Source of the DNA: Deltaproteobacteria bacterium
GTDB taxonomy: Bacteria > Myxococcota > Myxococcia > Myxococcales > 40CM-4-68-19
Direction of reading: 5' to 3'
DNA length: 64,000 nucleotides
Assembly: GCA_005879535.1 (NCBI GenBank)
Contig: VBKI01000053.1
Span: 124,001-188,000 of the forward strand
Of this stretch, positions 8,387-18,483 are shown piece after piece. The notes under the pieces were generated by a model. It saw only the letters and a list, made by a program, of their open reading frames with translations. It did not search any database and was not told the origin of the DNA. The first letter of the stretch is position 1. Every line of letters begins with the position of its first letter. The position numbers were made by a program, and so were the translations under genes.

Positions 8387-9258
8387 TGCCCGCTCCCCGC
8401 TGCTCCCGGTGCCGCAGCCACGCCCTGCGGCATCACTTCGCTCCCGAGCACCACCGACACCTCGTCCAACCGGGAGAAATCGACAGCCGGGATGACCTCG
8501 GCCTCGAGGAAGAGGCCGTGCGGCTTCTTCTGCACGTTCACCACCCGCCCGACCCGGTAGCCATGGGGAAAGAATCCGGGACCGCCGGCGGTGACCAGCA
8601 CGTCGCCTTCCTGGAGGTCGTCGGTGCGGAGCGCGTAGGTGAGCTTGCAGCGGGAGATGTCTCCGGTGCCCTTGACGGTGCTCCGGCTGCGCGTCCGCTG
8701 CGATACCGCGGGGACCGCGCTGAGGGGGCTGACGATGAGCTGGACGTCGGCGTAGCTGCCGGTGAGCTGGGAGACGATGCCGACTGCACCGTCCGGCGCG
8801 ATCACCGGCGCACCCTTCACCACCCCGTCGTCCGATCCGCGGGCGATGCGCAGGGTGTGGGAGTGCGGCGAGGCGCCCACGGCGACCACGCGCGCGATCA
8901 TGAGGCGGGTGGGCACTTGCTTGTCGACGAAGTCGAGCAGGTGCCGCAGGCGCTCGTTCTCGAACCTCAGCTCGGCCGCCTGCTGCTCGAGCTGGCGGGC
9001 TTTCAGGCTCTCGCGCCGGAGCACGAGATTTTCATCGCGCACCCCGCGCAGCGCCACGTAGCCGTTCCAGGCGTCGATCGCTCCGAAGGCGGCGAGCGTG
9101 ATGAGCTTCTCCGCCGGCGCGATCGCGAAGATGATGGCACGATCCAGCGCATTCAGGTCGCGCCCCTTCTTGGCTTTGACGAAGAAGATCGCGAAGGGGA
9201 TCGCCAGCAGGGCGATCACGAAGATCGGCTCGCGAAAGCGCTTGAAAATGGAGTGCAC
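8383..9258 (-). CDS. mreC: Rod-shape-determining protein MreC
   Basis: A 291-residue periplasmic scaffold anchored by one N-terminal helix (PIFVIALLAIPFAIFFV). A coiled coil follows (about residues 65-100, with ENLVLRRESLKARQLEQQ) and then the two beta-barrel domains typical of MreC, including ARVVAVGASPHSHTLRIARG. It organises RodA-PBP2 along the cell. The start is GTG at 9256-9258. MreB itself is not in this window. A GC-rich hairpin lies just upstream in the 154-bp gap to the divergent foldase gene. Confidence 0.92.
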   Translation of the reverse strand: MHSIFKRFREPIFVIALLAIPFAIFFVKAKKGRDLNALDRAIIFAIAPAEKLITLAAFGAIDAWNGYVALRGVRDENLVLRRESLKARQLEQQAAELRFENERLRHLLDFVDKQVPTRLMIARVVAVGASPHSHTLRIARGSDDGVVKGAPVIAPDGAVGIVSQLTGSYADVQLIVSPLSAVPAVSQRTRSRSTVKGTGDISRCKLTYALRTDDLQEGDVLVTAGGPGFFPHGYRVGRVVNVQKKPHGLFLEAEVIPAVDFSRLDEVSVVLGSEVMPQGVAAAPGAAGSGQ

Positions 9259-9268
9259 GCAGGCTCAC

Positions 9269-9301
9269 AACCCGGGGGAGAGGCCGGTCTCTTCCCGGGT
9301 T
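9269..9301 (+). terminator. GC-rich hairpin with T-tract in the mreC/ppiD divergent gap
   Basis: AACCCGGG (9269-9276) pairs with CCCGGGTT (9294-9301), with further partial pairing of GAGAG with CTCTT inside, and the plus-strand right arm runs into TTTTTCCCC. It looks like an intrinsic terminator read on the plus strand, yet no plus-strand gene ends before it. In the mreC transcript it would be a leader hairpin. It may therefore be regulatory rather than a true terminator. Confidence 0.35.
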
Positions 9302-9412
9302 TTTCCCCTTGCATCTGTCGCCCGGCTTCTCTAGGGTGTCAAGCTTTCCAAGCAGCCGTGCGCACGGCGATTTTCAGAGGCGCGCGGGGACCGACAGACG
9401 GGTGGCAGTCCG

Positions 9413-11020
9413 ATGCTCGACGTGATGCGGTCGAACGCGAAGTCTTCACTGATCGCCCTGATTTTCGGCGCGATCATCCTCACCTTCGTCTTCTCGTTCG
9501 GGCGTGGCTCGTCGGGGTTCCGCACGCGGACGCCGGAGACGTGGGCCGCCAGAGTCAACGGCGAGCTGGTGACGGCGAGCGACTTCGCGCAAGCCTACGC
9601 GAACCGCTTCCGCCAGATGTCGGCGATGCGCGGGGGCAAGTACACGACCGACAATGCGAAGCAGGACAATCTCAAGTCGGAGACCCTCAAGGGCCTCGTC
9701 GATCAAGAGCTCATCGCGCAGCAGGCCGACGATCTCGGCATCCGGGTCAGCGACGCCGAGGTGGCCGATGCCATCGCCAGGAGCCCGCAGTTCCAGCAGG
9801 ATGGCAAGTTCGACTTCGACTACTACAAGCGGCTGGTCGAGAACGGCTACGGAATGAGCGTCACGCGCTTCGAGGAGGCGTACCGCCGCGACCTGCTCCG
9901 CGGCAAGGTCGTCCAGGCGGCCGTCGCGGGCGCCAACGTCTCGGACGACGAGGTGAAGGCCGCCTGGGCCGCGCAGCACGAGAGCGTCGCCATCGCCTGG
10001 GTCCGGTTCAACCCCTTCATGTTCCGCGACCAGGCCACGGCGAGCGACGCCGAGGTCGCGGAGTACGCGAAATCGCACGCTGACGAGATCGCGAAGAAGT
10101 ACGAGGACGAGAAGGCGACCCGGTGGACGCAGCCCGCCGCGATGAGGGTGCGCGCCATCACCGTCTCCCTGCCCCCGAACGCGACCGGCGATCAGGAGAA
10201 GGCGGCGCGCGAGAAGATCGATCAGGCGCTCGCGGAGGTGAAGGGCGGCAAGGACTTCGCCGAAGTCGCGAAGGCGCGGAGTGAGGATCAGGCGACCAAG
10301 GCGAACGGCGGCGACCTCGGGTTCGTGGCTCGCGGGCAGTCGCCCTACGGCAAGACGCTGGAGGATCAGGCCGTCCGGCTCAAGCCCGGGCAGCTGAGCG
10401 AGATCTTCAAGGATCGATCCGGATTCCACCTGCTCAAGGCGGAAGAGGAGCGGCCCGCCCGCCTGCAGCCGCTCGACGAAGTGCGCAAGCACATCGCCGC
10501 GGACCTGGTGAAGTCGCAGAAGGCGAAGGAGCTGGCGAAGCGGAAGGCGGAGGACGCCCTCGCGCAGCTTCGCGCCGGCAAGGACCTCAAGGAACTGTAT
10601 CCGGTGAAGAAGACCGAGCCCGGGCAGTTCGACTTCAGCGCCTTCACCGCTCCGCAGACGACGGAGACGGAGACGTTCCACCCGATGGGCGGCTACGTCC
10701 CCGGCGTCGGGCAGGCTCCGAAGCTCTCCGCCGCCGTATTCGCGCAGAGCCAGGCTGGCGCGATTCCGCAGGCGCCGGTGGAGGAAGGCGAGAGCTGGTA
10801 CGTATTCCGGGTGAAATCGCGCGAGCGGGCGGATCCGTCGAAGCTCGACGCGGAAGAGATGAAGTCGATGCGCGACCGGCTCGTCGGGCAGAAGCAGGGC
10901 GAGCTGTACGCGAAGTGGGTCGACTCGTTGCGGCGCAAGGCGAGGATCGTCGAGAACGAGCACGTGCTCTCGTACGACGTCGGCCCGGCGCACGAGGCGT
11001 TCCAGCCGGACGACTTCTAG
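9413..11020 (+). CDS. PpiD/SurA-type peptidyl-prolyl cis-trans isomerase
   Basis: A 535-residue envelope foldase. One N-terminal membrane anchor (LIALIFGAIILTFVFSFGRG, residues ~13-32) is followed by a SurA-like chaperone N-domain with the typical WAARVNGELVTASDFAQAY start, and a parvulin-type rotamase domain around residues 245-350 (GGKDFAEVAKARSED and GGDLGFVARGQ). The layout is that of PpiD, which assists folding of secreted proteins at the inner membrane, though shorter than E. coli PpiD. The next gene starts 2 bp after the stop, so both are probably one transcript. Confidence 0.88.
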   Translation: MLDVMRSNAKSSLIALIFGAIILTFVFSFGRGSSGFRTRTPETWAARVNGELVTASDFAQAYANRFRQMSAMRGGKYTTDNAKQDNLKSETLKGLVDQELIAQQADDLGIRVSDAEVADAIARSPQFQQDGKFDFDYYKRLVENGYGMSVTRFEEAYRRDLLRGKVVQAAVAGANVSDDEVKAAWAAQHESVAIAWVRFNPFMFRDQATASDAEVAEYAKSHADEIAKKYEDEKATRWTQPAAMRVRAITVSLPPNATGDQEKAAREKIDQALAEVKGGKDFAEVAKARSEDQATKANGGDLGFVARGQSPYGKTLEDQAVRLKPGQLSEIFKDRSGFHLLKAEEERPARLQPLDEVRKHIAADLVKSQKAKELAKRKAEDALAQLRAGKDLKELYPVKKTEPGQFDFSAFTAPQTTETETFHPMGGYVPGVGQAPKLSAAVFAQSQAGAIPQAPVEEGESWYVFRVKSRERADPSKLDAEEMKSMRDRLVGQKQGELYAKWVDSLRRKARIVENEHVLSYDVGPAHEAFQPDDF

Positions 11021-11022
11021 CC

Positions 11023-11553
11023 ATGGAGCTCGGCGACGTGGTCGTCAAGGACACGGAGGCGCGGGACGTGCGCCTCGGAGACCTCTGGCGGGACAAGCCG
11101 GCGGCGCTGGTATTCGTCCGCCATTACGGTTGAGCGTTGTGCCGGGAGCAGGCGGCCGAGTTGCGGCCGCGCGCGGATGAGTTCGCGAAGGCGGGCGGAA
11201 AGCTCGCCGTGATTGGGAACGGCTGGCCGGCCATGGCGAAGTCTTGGGCAGAGCACGTCGGGTTCCCACCCTCGGTCGCGGTCCTGACGGATCCGACGCG
11301 CAAGGCGTACGACCTCGCCGGCATGAAACGGTCCGTGGCGCTGACGCTCTTCAATCCTTTCGCGCTCGTGCGCTGGGGACGGGCGCAGCTGCACGGCTTC
11401 CGGCAGGGCAAGACGGCGGGGGATGCCTGGCAACAGGGCGGCGCGCTGGTGGTGCAGCCGGGAGGAAAGGTGACCTTCCGCTACGTCAGCCTCGGTCCGG
11501 GCGATCATCCGGGCCCGACCACACTGCTCGCCGCGTTGAAGCGCGCCGCCTGA
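11023..11553 (+). CDS. Peroxiredoxin-like protein with in-frame TGA; candidate selenoprotein (SelU/AhpC-TSA-like)
   Basis: A 176-residue thioredoxin-fold protein if the TGA at 11131-11133 is read as selenocysteine (residue 37). The region before it (LWRDKPAALVFVRHYG) and after it (ALCREQAAELRPRADEFAK) together form the F-x-R-H-x-G-C-x-x-C-R-E-Q core known in the AhpC/TSA-like PRXL2/SelU family, with U replacing the first cysteine (U-A-L-C). The frame stays open for 420 bp beyond the TGA and keeps family motifs such as LAVIGNGWPAMAKSW and DPTRKAYDLAGM. The product would act as a thiol-dependent reductase or peroxidase. The ATG lies 2 bp after the foldase stop. The alternative is a simple nonsense mutation, but the exact position and the downstream hairpin argue against it. 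Confidence 0.75.
11131..11170 (+). promoter_or_regulatory. Candidate bacterial SECIS element with Sec codon TGA
   Basis: The TGA is followed after 18 nt by GCGGCC (11152-11157) pairing perfectly with GGCCGC (11165-11170). The loop is GAGTTGC, or AGTTG if G11158 pairs with C11164. A G is present in the first two loop positions, and the apical loop begins 24 nt after the TGA, both within the known limits for bacterial SECIS elements bound by SelB. The hairpin is within the coding region, as expected in bacteria. Confidence 0.65.
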
Positions 11554-11559
11554 GCTCCG

Positions 11560-11937
11560 TCAGCGCCCTTCGGCAAGCGCCTGTATCAGCTCCTGCAGCG
11601 AATCCGCGAGGGCCTCGAATTCGTGGACGCCGGCGGCGATCAGCGGGATGCGGCCGTACCGATGATGCCGCAGCCGCGCGAGGTAGCCATATGCCTCGGC
11701 CCCTCCGTCGGTCCCGAAGAGGAGAAGCCCGGGCGTCGCGAGCGAAACCTCCTGCGACTGCGCCTCCCGCGCGATCTCCTCCGCGCTCCAGAGGATCAGC
11801 GGCCGGTTTCCCACCTTGCCCCGGCCTCCATCGTGCTGCTCGAGGAACGCGCGCAGGTCCGGCGGAAGGCCGGGGATCGCGTCCAGCGTCTCCTTCGGGG
11901 CGCCCTCGGGCGCGAGCTTCATGCCGGGCAGGTCCAT
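11560..11937 (-). CDS. SMI1/KNR4 family protein
   Basis: A 125-residue cytoplasmic protein. Features of the SMI1/KNR4 (SUKH) fold are seen in order: IPGLPPDLRAFLEQHDGG near residue 20, PLILWSAEEIAREAQ, and PGLLLFGTDGGAEAYGYL. In bacteria this superfamily includes immunity proteins of contact-dependent toxins, but many members have unknown roles and no toxin gene lies nearby. The ATG at 11935-11937 is preferred since homology begins there. It lies 7 bp downstream of proC on the same strand, so it is probably co-transcribed. Confidence 0.75.
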   Translation of the reverse strand: MDLPGMKLAPEGAPKETLDAIPGLPPDLRAFLEQHDGGRGKVGNRPLILWSAEEIAREAQSQEVSLATPGLLLFGTDGGAEAYGYLARLRHHRYGRIPLIAAGVHEFEALADSLQELIQALAEGR

Positions 11938-11944
11938 GCGTGGC

Positions 11945-12772
11945 TCATAGCTTGCGGAGGAATTCCTCGCCCAGCTCCCGGGAACGCCGTGTCGCGGCCT
12001 CGACTGCATTCATCAGGACGTTGCGCAGGCCACCCGCCTCCAGCGTATGCAATCCGGCAATGGCGGTCCCGCCGGGGCTGGTGACGCCGTCCTTGAGCAT
12101 GCCGGGATGCTGTCCGCTCTCGATCAGCAGCTTGGCGCTCCCGAGCACCGTCTGCGCGGCGAGTTGCAGGGAAGCGCGGCGGGAGAGGCCGACTTTGACG
12201 CCCGCGTCGGCCAGGGCCTCGATGATCAGGAACAGGTAGGCGGGGCCGCTGCCGGAGAGACCGGTGACGGCGTCGAGCTGCGACTCCTCGAGCAGGACGG
12301 TGAGGCCCACGCTGTCGAAGATGGTGCGCGCGGTGGCGAGATCGGCGTCGGTCGCGTGCTCCCCGAGGGCGAGCGCGGTCGCGGCGGCGCCCACTGTCGC
12401 GGGCGTGTTGGGCATGGCGCGCACGATGCGCATCGGCGGATGCAACCGCCGTTCGATGGCCTGGATGGGCACGCCAGCGGCCACGCTGATGATCAGCTTG
12501 TCGCGCGAGACGTCGGGGGAGATCCCGCGCAGGACCTGATCGAGGATCTGCGGCTTGACGCAGAGCACGACGACGTCGCTCTCGCGCGCGATTTCGGAAT
12601 TGGTGCCGCTGCGCACTCCGTAGGCTGTCACCAGCTCCTGCACGCGCTCGGGCCGGCGCGCGCTGACGAGGATCTGCCCGGGCTTTGCCGCCTTCGTGTT
12701 CAGCAGGCCCTTGAACAGCGCCTCGCCCATGTTGCCGGCGCCGATGAACCCGAGCTTCTTGTCCGTGACCAT
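11945..12772 (-). CDS. proC: Pyrroline-5-carboxylate reductase
   Basis: A 275-residue cytoplasmic enzyme that reduces 1-pyrroline-5-carboxylate to L-proline with NAD(P)H. The Rossmann signature KLGFIGAGNMGEAL is at the N-terminus, VRAMPNTPATVG marks the conserved centre, and the C-terminal dimerisation domain holds DAVTGLSGSGPAYLFLI and KDGVTSPGGTAI. The ATG at 12770-12772 is preferred; the frame upstream reaches into a palindromic repeat. It lies 70 bp downstream of an amine dehydrogenase subunit, which suggests a link with proline or related amino-acid turnover. Confidence 0.95.
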   Translation of the reverse strand: MVTDKKLGFIGAGNMGEALFKGLLNTKAAKPGQILVSARRPERVQELVTAYGVRSGTNSEIARESDVVVLCVKPQILDQVLRGISPDVSRDKLIISVAAGVPIQAIERRLHPPMRIVRAMPNTPATVGAAATALALGEHATDADLATARTIFDSVGLTVLLEESQLDAVTGLSGSGPAYLFLIIEALADAGVKVGLSRRASLQLAAQTVLGSAKLLIESGQHPGMLKDGVTSPGGTAIAGLHTLEAGGLRNVLMNAVEAATRRSRELGEEFLRKL

Positions 12773-12805
12773 GCTCGAAGTAAAACCCAGGTTCACGCAA
12801 CTGCA

Positions 12806-12842
12806 TAGCCGCAAATCCCGCCTCCGGCCGGGAGCGGCCAGG

Positions 12843-12845
<3 letters not shown>
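12806..12845 (-). repeat. Dispersed palindromic repeat, degenerate copy
   Basis: Read on the minus strand this starts with TAG and ends with the 10-mer TTTGCGGCTA shared by the family. The inner stem (CCCGCC.. with GGCGGG) is diverged, and the CTGTACA end found in other copies is not recognisable. The TAG (12843-12845) is the stop codon of the upstream oxidoreductase gene. The repeat lies 34 nt before the proC start. Confidence 0.55.
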
Positions 12846-14332
<1,487 letters not shown>

Positions 14333-14342
<10 letters not shown>

Positions 14343-15511
14343 GCTGCGCTCCCCGCGGTCCCGCCGGACCGCGCGGCGTCCTTGCGAGCGACCGTGCCAG
14401 CCGCGAAGAGCCAGGGAACGCTGGTGCGGCCGTCGGCATCGGTTTCCACCGGAAACCCCGCGCCATCGAAATGGGCCTGCGCGCCGACGGAGCTGGCCAG
14501 CTCGTGCAGCGGCGCCGGCGGAATCGCGATGGCGACGGCGTCGCAGCGGATCCGCTCGCCGCTGGCCGTGTCCACCGCTTTGACCGGATTGCCCAATGCG
14601 CGTCGGGGAACGCCCGGAACGATCGCGATCTCGTATCCGCGACGCGAGAGGGCCGCAGCGCAGCGCTGCGCTTCCGCGCCTTCGCCGACCACGGCGAGCT
14701 TGACGCCGACGCGCGCGGAAAGCGCGAGCAACCCTCGGGCGGCGTAGACGCCCGGCCGGTCGACGCCCGGAAACGGCAGCGGCTGCGAGACGCCGCCCGT
14801 CGCGACGATGACCCGGTCGGCGATGACGGCGGAAAGCCGATCGCGGTGCCGGACGGCGAGCAGCCCGTTCCCAGGCAGGCTGGTGTCGTTGGCGTAGAGG
14901 CCGACGCATTCCGCCTGCAGGAGGACTTCGGCGCGACCGGCATCGGCGTTGATGGTGTCTCCGAAGAGCAACGGGGCTCCGCCGACCCGCCGCTCGCGCT
15001 CGATCAGCAGCGTTCCGGCAGCGGCCATGCGGGCGGCGGAAAGCCCTGCGGGCCCGCCGCCCACGATCGCGAGCTTCACGGTCCGCAGCTCGCCGCGCAC
15101 CGCGCTCCGCGCTTCGCCGGGAAGCTCTCCCAGGCCGGCCAGCCGCCGCGCGACTTCGAGCGCGACCCGTCCGAGAAGGCGGGATCGCACCAGCAGATGG
15201 TGGTGGTCGAGGCCCTCGGGAAAGAGGAAGTCGGCGGCGCGAAACAGGTCGTTCTCCACGCCGAGGGGGCCGTTCTGCCGCACGCAGCGCATTCCTTCCG
15301 CCGCCTGCACGCGGCAGGCGGGCAGACTGGGGACGCCGTCGATCCGCATCAAGCACTGCCCGCACGAACCCGCGAAGCAGAAGGGACCACGAGGCCGGTG
15401 GTACTTGATCGAGCGCGTGAACGTGGTCACGCCCGCGCGCAGGAGCGCCGCGGCGACGCTGTCCTCGAGTTGGGCTTCGATGGCGTCGCCGTCGAGGAAG
15501 ATCCGCGGCAT
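14333..15511 (-). CDS. [2Fe-2S]/FAD oxidoreductase, alpha subunit of amine dehydrogenase (HcnA-HcnB/SoxA-like)
   Basis: A 392-residue protein. The N-terminal ~100 residues are a plant-type [2Fe-2S] ferredoxin domain with the cluster motif C-x4-C-x2-C in FCFAGSCGQC and a fourth cysteine in LPACRVQ. From residue ~135 a pyridine-nucleotide-disulfide-oxidoreductase-type FAD domain follows (KLAIVGGGPAGLSAARMA). The order matches the alpha subunit of sarcosine oxidase, hydrogen cyanide synthase and opine oxidase. The C-terminal BFD domain expected here is found at the start of the next gene. Its ATG abuts the TAG of the upstream aldehyde dehydrogenase (TAGATG), so the three genes form one operon. 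Confidence 0.75.
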
Positions 15512-17193
15512 CTAGAACACGAAATGGCGACCCTTCTGCCGCCGGGAGTAGATCGAGATCGTCGCCTGCACCTCTCCCACGCCCATGTTGCCGCTCTCGC
15601 CGACCGTCGAGGCGCCGAACTCTTCCCACTCGAGAGCGGAGTCGGTGCCGTCGTTTTCCTTGAGCATGCCGGCAAGCGTGCGGCGCGCCCGCGTGAGCTT
15701 CCGGTCGTCCCGCGTCCAGATGCTGGTGGCCAGATCGTGCGGGTTATCGAAGAGCGAGAACCTCACGAAATCCTCGAAGCTCTTCAGCGGCATGGCCACC
15801 AGGATGGGCATGAACAATTCGGTGGTCGCGATCCGGTATTCGCGCACGCCCTTTCCGTCCCAGTCGTGGCGGAGCGTGGTCTGCGGCGTCACCCCGTCGA
15901 TCAGCGCCGGCTTCACCGCTTCGGCGTTCGCGCCGTAGTCGCCGCCGGCACGGCCGCCCTCGCGGACGATGCGCAGGCCCGCCTTGCGCGCCTCGGCGAC
16001 GACGTCGAGCGCCGTCTGGGCCTTGTGCACCATCAGCGGCCCGAGCGTCTTGTCCGTCGCGTCGGGGCTGCGCGGATCCGCTACCTGCCAGCGGTCCATC
16101 TCCGCCGCGATCATCGGCACCAGCCGGTCGAGGGTTGCCCGCGAGGCGGAAACGCCGTGCAGGCCCGTGCACTTGTGCGAAGAGAGCCCGAGCTTGCGTC
16201 GCTGTATCGGTCGTCCACCCACGACCAGTTGCAGCCGCCTCCTTCGAAGCGCGTGCGGGCCAGACCGCGGCCCGCGGAGATGGTCCGGGCGGTGTCCGAG
16301 GAACCGGTGACGGCGACCACGGCGACGCGAGGGTCGGTGGCGAGCGGCGCGATGCCCTTGCCGAAGCCTTCCACCTTCTGGACGAAGCGCGGGTCGGCCC
16401 CTGCGGCGAGGAAGCAGCGGACCATCGACGTGTTCGTGGCGGCGGCGAACGGGTGTCCCTTGAGGATCCATGGGCAACCGGTCAGGTACGCGCCGGCGAG
16501 ATGGATCATCGGGATGCCCCAGATGAAGTTCATCGGGGTGATGATCGCCGCGAGCCCGGCGGGCATGAACGCGTCTCGCCAGAAGCGCTGGCCCGCCATC
16601 ATGTCCGGCACGAGCTCGCCCTTGATCGCCGCTTCGAAGCTACCCTCCAGGTGGTCGCAAGCGCGCTTCGCCTCGAAGAAGTCCTTCTCCGCTTCCAGCT
16701 TCGTCTTCGGGATCTGCTGGCGGATCTCGTGGAGGAATTCCTCGGTGTAGTGGGCGAGGATGCGCGAGACGTTCTGCACCACGTATTTGCGGTACGCGAG
16801 GCCCTCGTCGGCCCAGGCGAGGGACTTCCAGACCTGGTCACCGGCCGACACCGCGGCCTCGACGTCCTGCTTGCCGGAGGCGGGCACGTCGAAGAGCTGC
16901 ACGCGCTTGTCGGCAGAACAGGTCATGGTCGCGTGCTCGCCGGAAGCGGGCCCTCGCCATTCGCCGGCGATCAAGTTGCGAATCGTCAGCTTCCGGCGTG
17001 GCGGCAGCTCGCCGTAGCAGAAGATGTAGGGGCGCAACGCCTCGATGTCGGCATCGCTCATCATGCGCGCGAAGAGGGAGTAATTCGCGCGCCGATCCGC
17101 GTAGCGCGCGGCCAGCGGGTCGGGTCCGACCTGGCCGCGTTCGTTGAACGAGCGGATGGCGGATTTGAGGCTCTCGTCGACGAAGGTGGCCAT
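15512..17193 (-). pseudogene. Aldehyde dehydrogenase family (P5C dehydrogenase-like), frameshifted
   Basis: The N-terminal part (from ATG 17191-17193) reads MATFVDESLKSAIRSFNERG and continues through aldehyde dehydrogenase segments such as ITPMNFIWGIP, WILKGHPFAAATN and VAVTGSSDTA to EGGGCNWSWVDDRYSD. The C-terminal part, in another frame, resumes with RKLGLSSHKCTGLHG, which holds the presumed catalytic cysteine, and ends RHFVF. The change lies near 16190-16215. The glutamate-to-cysteine spacing is about 7 residues shorter than usual, so a small out-of-frame deletion is likely. In the first frame translation ends at 16111. Operon position with an amine dehydrogenase and proC suggests oxidation of glutamate semialdehyde or a similar aldehyde. 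A sequencing error remains possible. Confidence 0.65.
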
Positions 17194-17201
17194 GGCGCGG
17201 C

Positions 17202-17882
17202 CTACATATCGACGGGCCCGCGGGGAGGCAAGGGTCGTTCTCCAAAGATGGCGGTTCCCACGCGGACGAGCGTGGCGCCCTCCTCGATGGCGGCCTCGTA
17301 GTCGGCGCTCATGCCCATGGACAGCTCGCGGAGGCCCAAGGTGTTGCCGAGCTGGCGCAGTTGGCGGAAATACTCGCGCGGATCGCCTTCCGCGGGCGGA
17401 ATGCACATCAATCCTTCGCAAGCGAGCGCCGGCAACGCACGCACCTGCTCGAGCAGCGCGGGGACGTTCTCCGGCAGGACGCCGGCCTTCTGTGCCTCGC
17501 GCCCGACGTTCACTTCCAGCAGCACGCGCTGGACGAGGCCCGCGGCTTTCGCCCGCTTCGACAGCTCCTGCGCGAGCGCGAGGCGGTCGCAGGTATGGAT
17601 CAGCGCGGCGCGACCCACGACCAGCTTCGACTTGTTGGTCTGAAGCCCGCCGACGAAGTGCCACTCGACTCCGGACCCGAGCGCTTCCGCCTTCCCCTTC
17701 ATCTCCTGCGCGTAGTTCTCGCCGAAGATGGTCTGCCCGGCCGCGACTGCCTCGCGCAGCATCTCTACCGGCTTCGTCTTGCTCACCGCGATCAGCCGCA
17801 CCGAGGCCGGATCGCGGCCCGACCTGGAACAGGCAGCCGCGATGCGCCCGCGCACGCGCGAGAGACCCGCCGCTACGTCCAC
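17202..17882 (-). CDS. PLP homeostasis protein, YggS/PROSC family
   Basis: A 226-residue single-domain PLP-binding protein related to the alanine racemase N-terminal barrel. The lysine of VRLIAVSKTKP (about residue 35) is the PLP attachment site, and FGENYAQEMKGKA, WHFVGGLQTNKSK and LSMGMSADYEAAIEEG are family signatures. It controls cellular PLP balance rather than catalysing a known reaction. It starts at GTG 17880-17882, overlapping the end of maf by 10 bp. Confidence 0.92.
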   Translation of the reverse strand: MDVAAGLSRVRGRIAAACSRSGRDPASVRLIAVSKTKPVEMLREAVAAGQTIFGENYAQEMKGKAEALGSGVEWHFVGGLQTNKSKLVVGRAALIHTCDRLALAQELSKRAKAAGLVQRVLLEVNVGREAQKAGVLPENVPALLEQVRALPALACEGLMCIPPAEGDPREYFRQLRQLGNTLGLRELSMGMSADYEAAIEEGATLVRVGTAIFGERPLPPRGPVDM

Positions 17883-18427
17883 GGCAGCTCCACGCCCGCC
17901 TCCGCGAGCATCTGCAGCGTTTCCGCCAGCGGCAGGCCCACCACGTTGGTGAAGCTGCCTTCGATGCGTTCCACGAACGCGCCGGCGAGTCCCTGGACGG
18001 CGTAGGCCCCGGCCTTGTCGTCGCCGTCGCCGGAAGCGGCCAGCCAGCGGACCTGCGCGTCCGTGAGCGGGGCAAACTTCACCGTGGTTTCCACTGCGCG
18101 CACGCGCGGAGGGACGCAGACGGCGCTGATCACGCGGTGCTCGATCCCCGAAAGCATGCGTAGCATCCGTTCCGCATCGGACCGATCGCGCGGCTTGCCC
18201 AGCACATCCTCGCCCACCACCACGATGGTATCCGCCGCCAGCACCACTTGTCCGGGACGCGCGCAGCTTTCCGCCTTTTCCCGCGCCATCCGCAGCGCGT
18301 ACGCCACGGCAGCCTCGCCGGGCCCGCGCGTCTCGTCGATGTGCGCAGGGGCGAGCGAAAAACCCACCCCGATCCGCTCCAGGAACTCGCGCCTGCGGGG
18401 CGACGCGGAGCACAACACGAGCTTCAT
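17873..18427 (-). CDS. maf: Maf-family nucleotide pyrophosphatase
   Basis: A 184-residue cytoplasmic house-cleaning enzyme that hydrolyses non-canonical or excess nucleoside triphosphates and has been linked to septum inhibition. The N-terminal LCSASPRRREFLERIG, the AADTIVVV strand and EGSFTNVVGLPL near the C-terminus are typical Maf signatures. The ATG at 18425-18427 is chosen over a longer frame. It is divergent from the diguanylate cyclase gene, with a 56-bp shared promoter region. It overlaps yggS downstream, and the pair is probably one operon. Confidence 0.92.
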   Translation of the reverse strand: MKLVLCSASPRRREFLERIGVGFSLAPAHIDETRGPGEAAVAYALRMAREKAESCARPGQVVLAADTIVVVGEDVLGKPRDRSDAERMLRMLSGIEHRVISAVCVPPRVRAVETTVKFAPLTDAQVRWLAASGDGDDKAGAYAVQGLAGAFVERIEGSFTNVVGLPLAETLQMLAEAGVELPWT

Positions 18428-18483
18428 CGCGCGCGCTCTACAGGATTTGGCGCGTTGCGACAACCGGGCGTACACTCTGTGAA

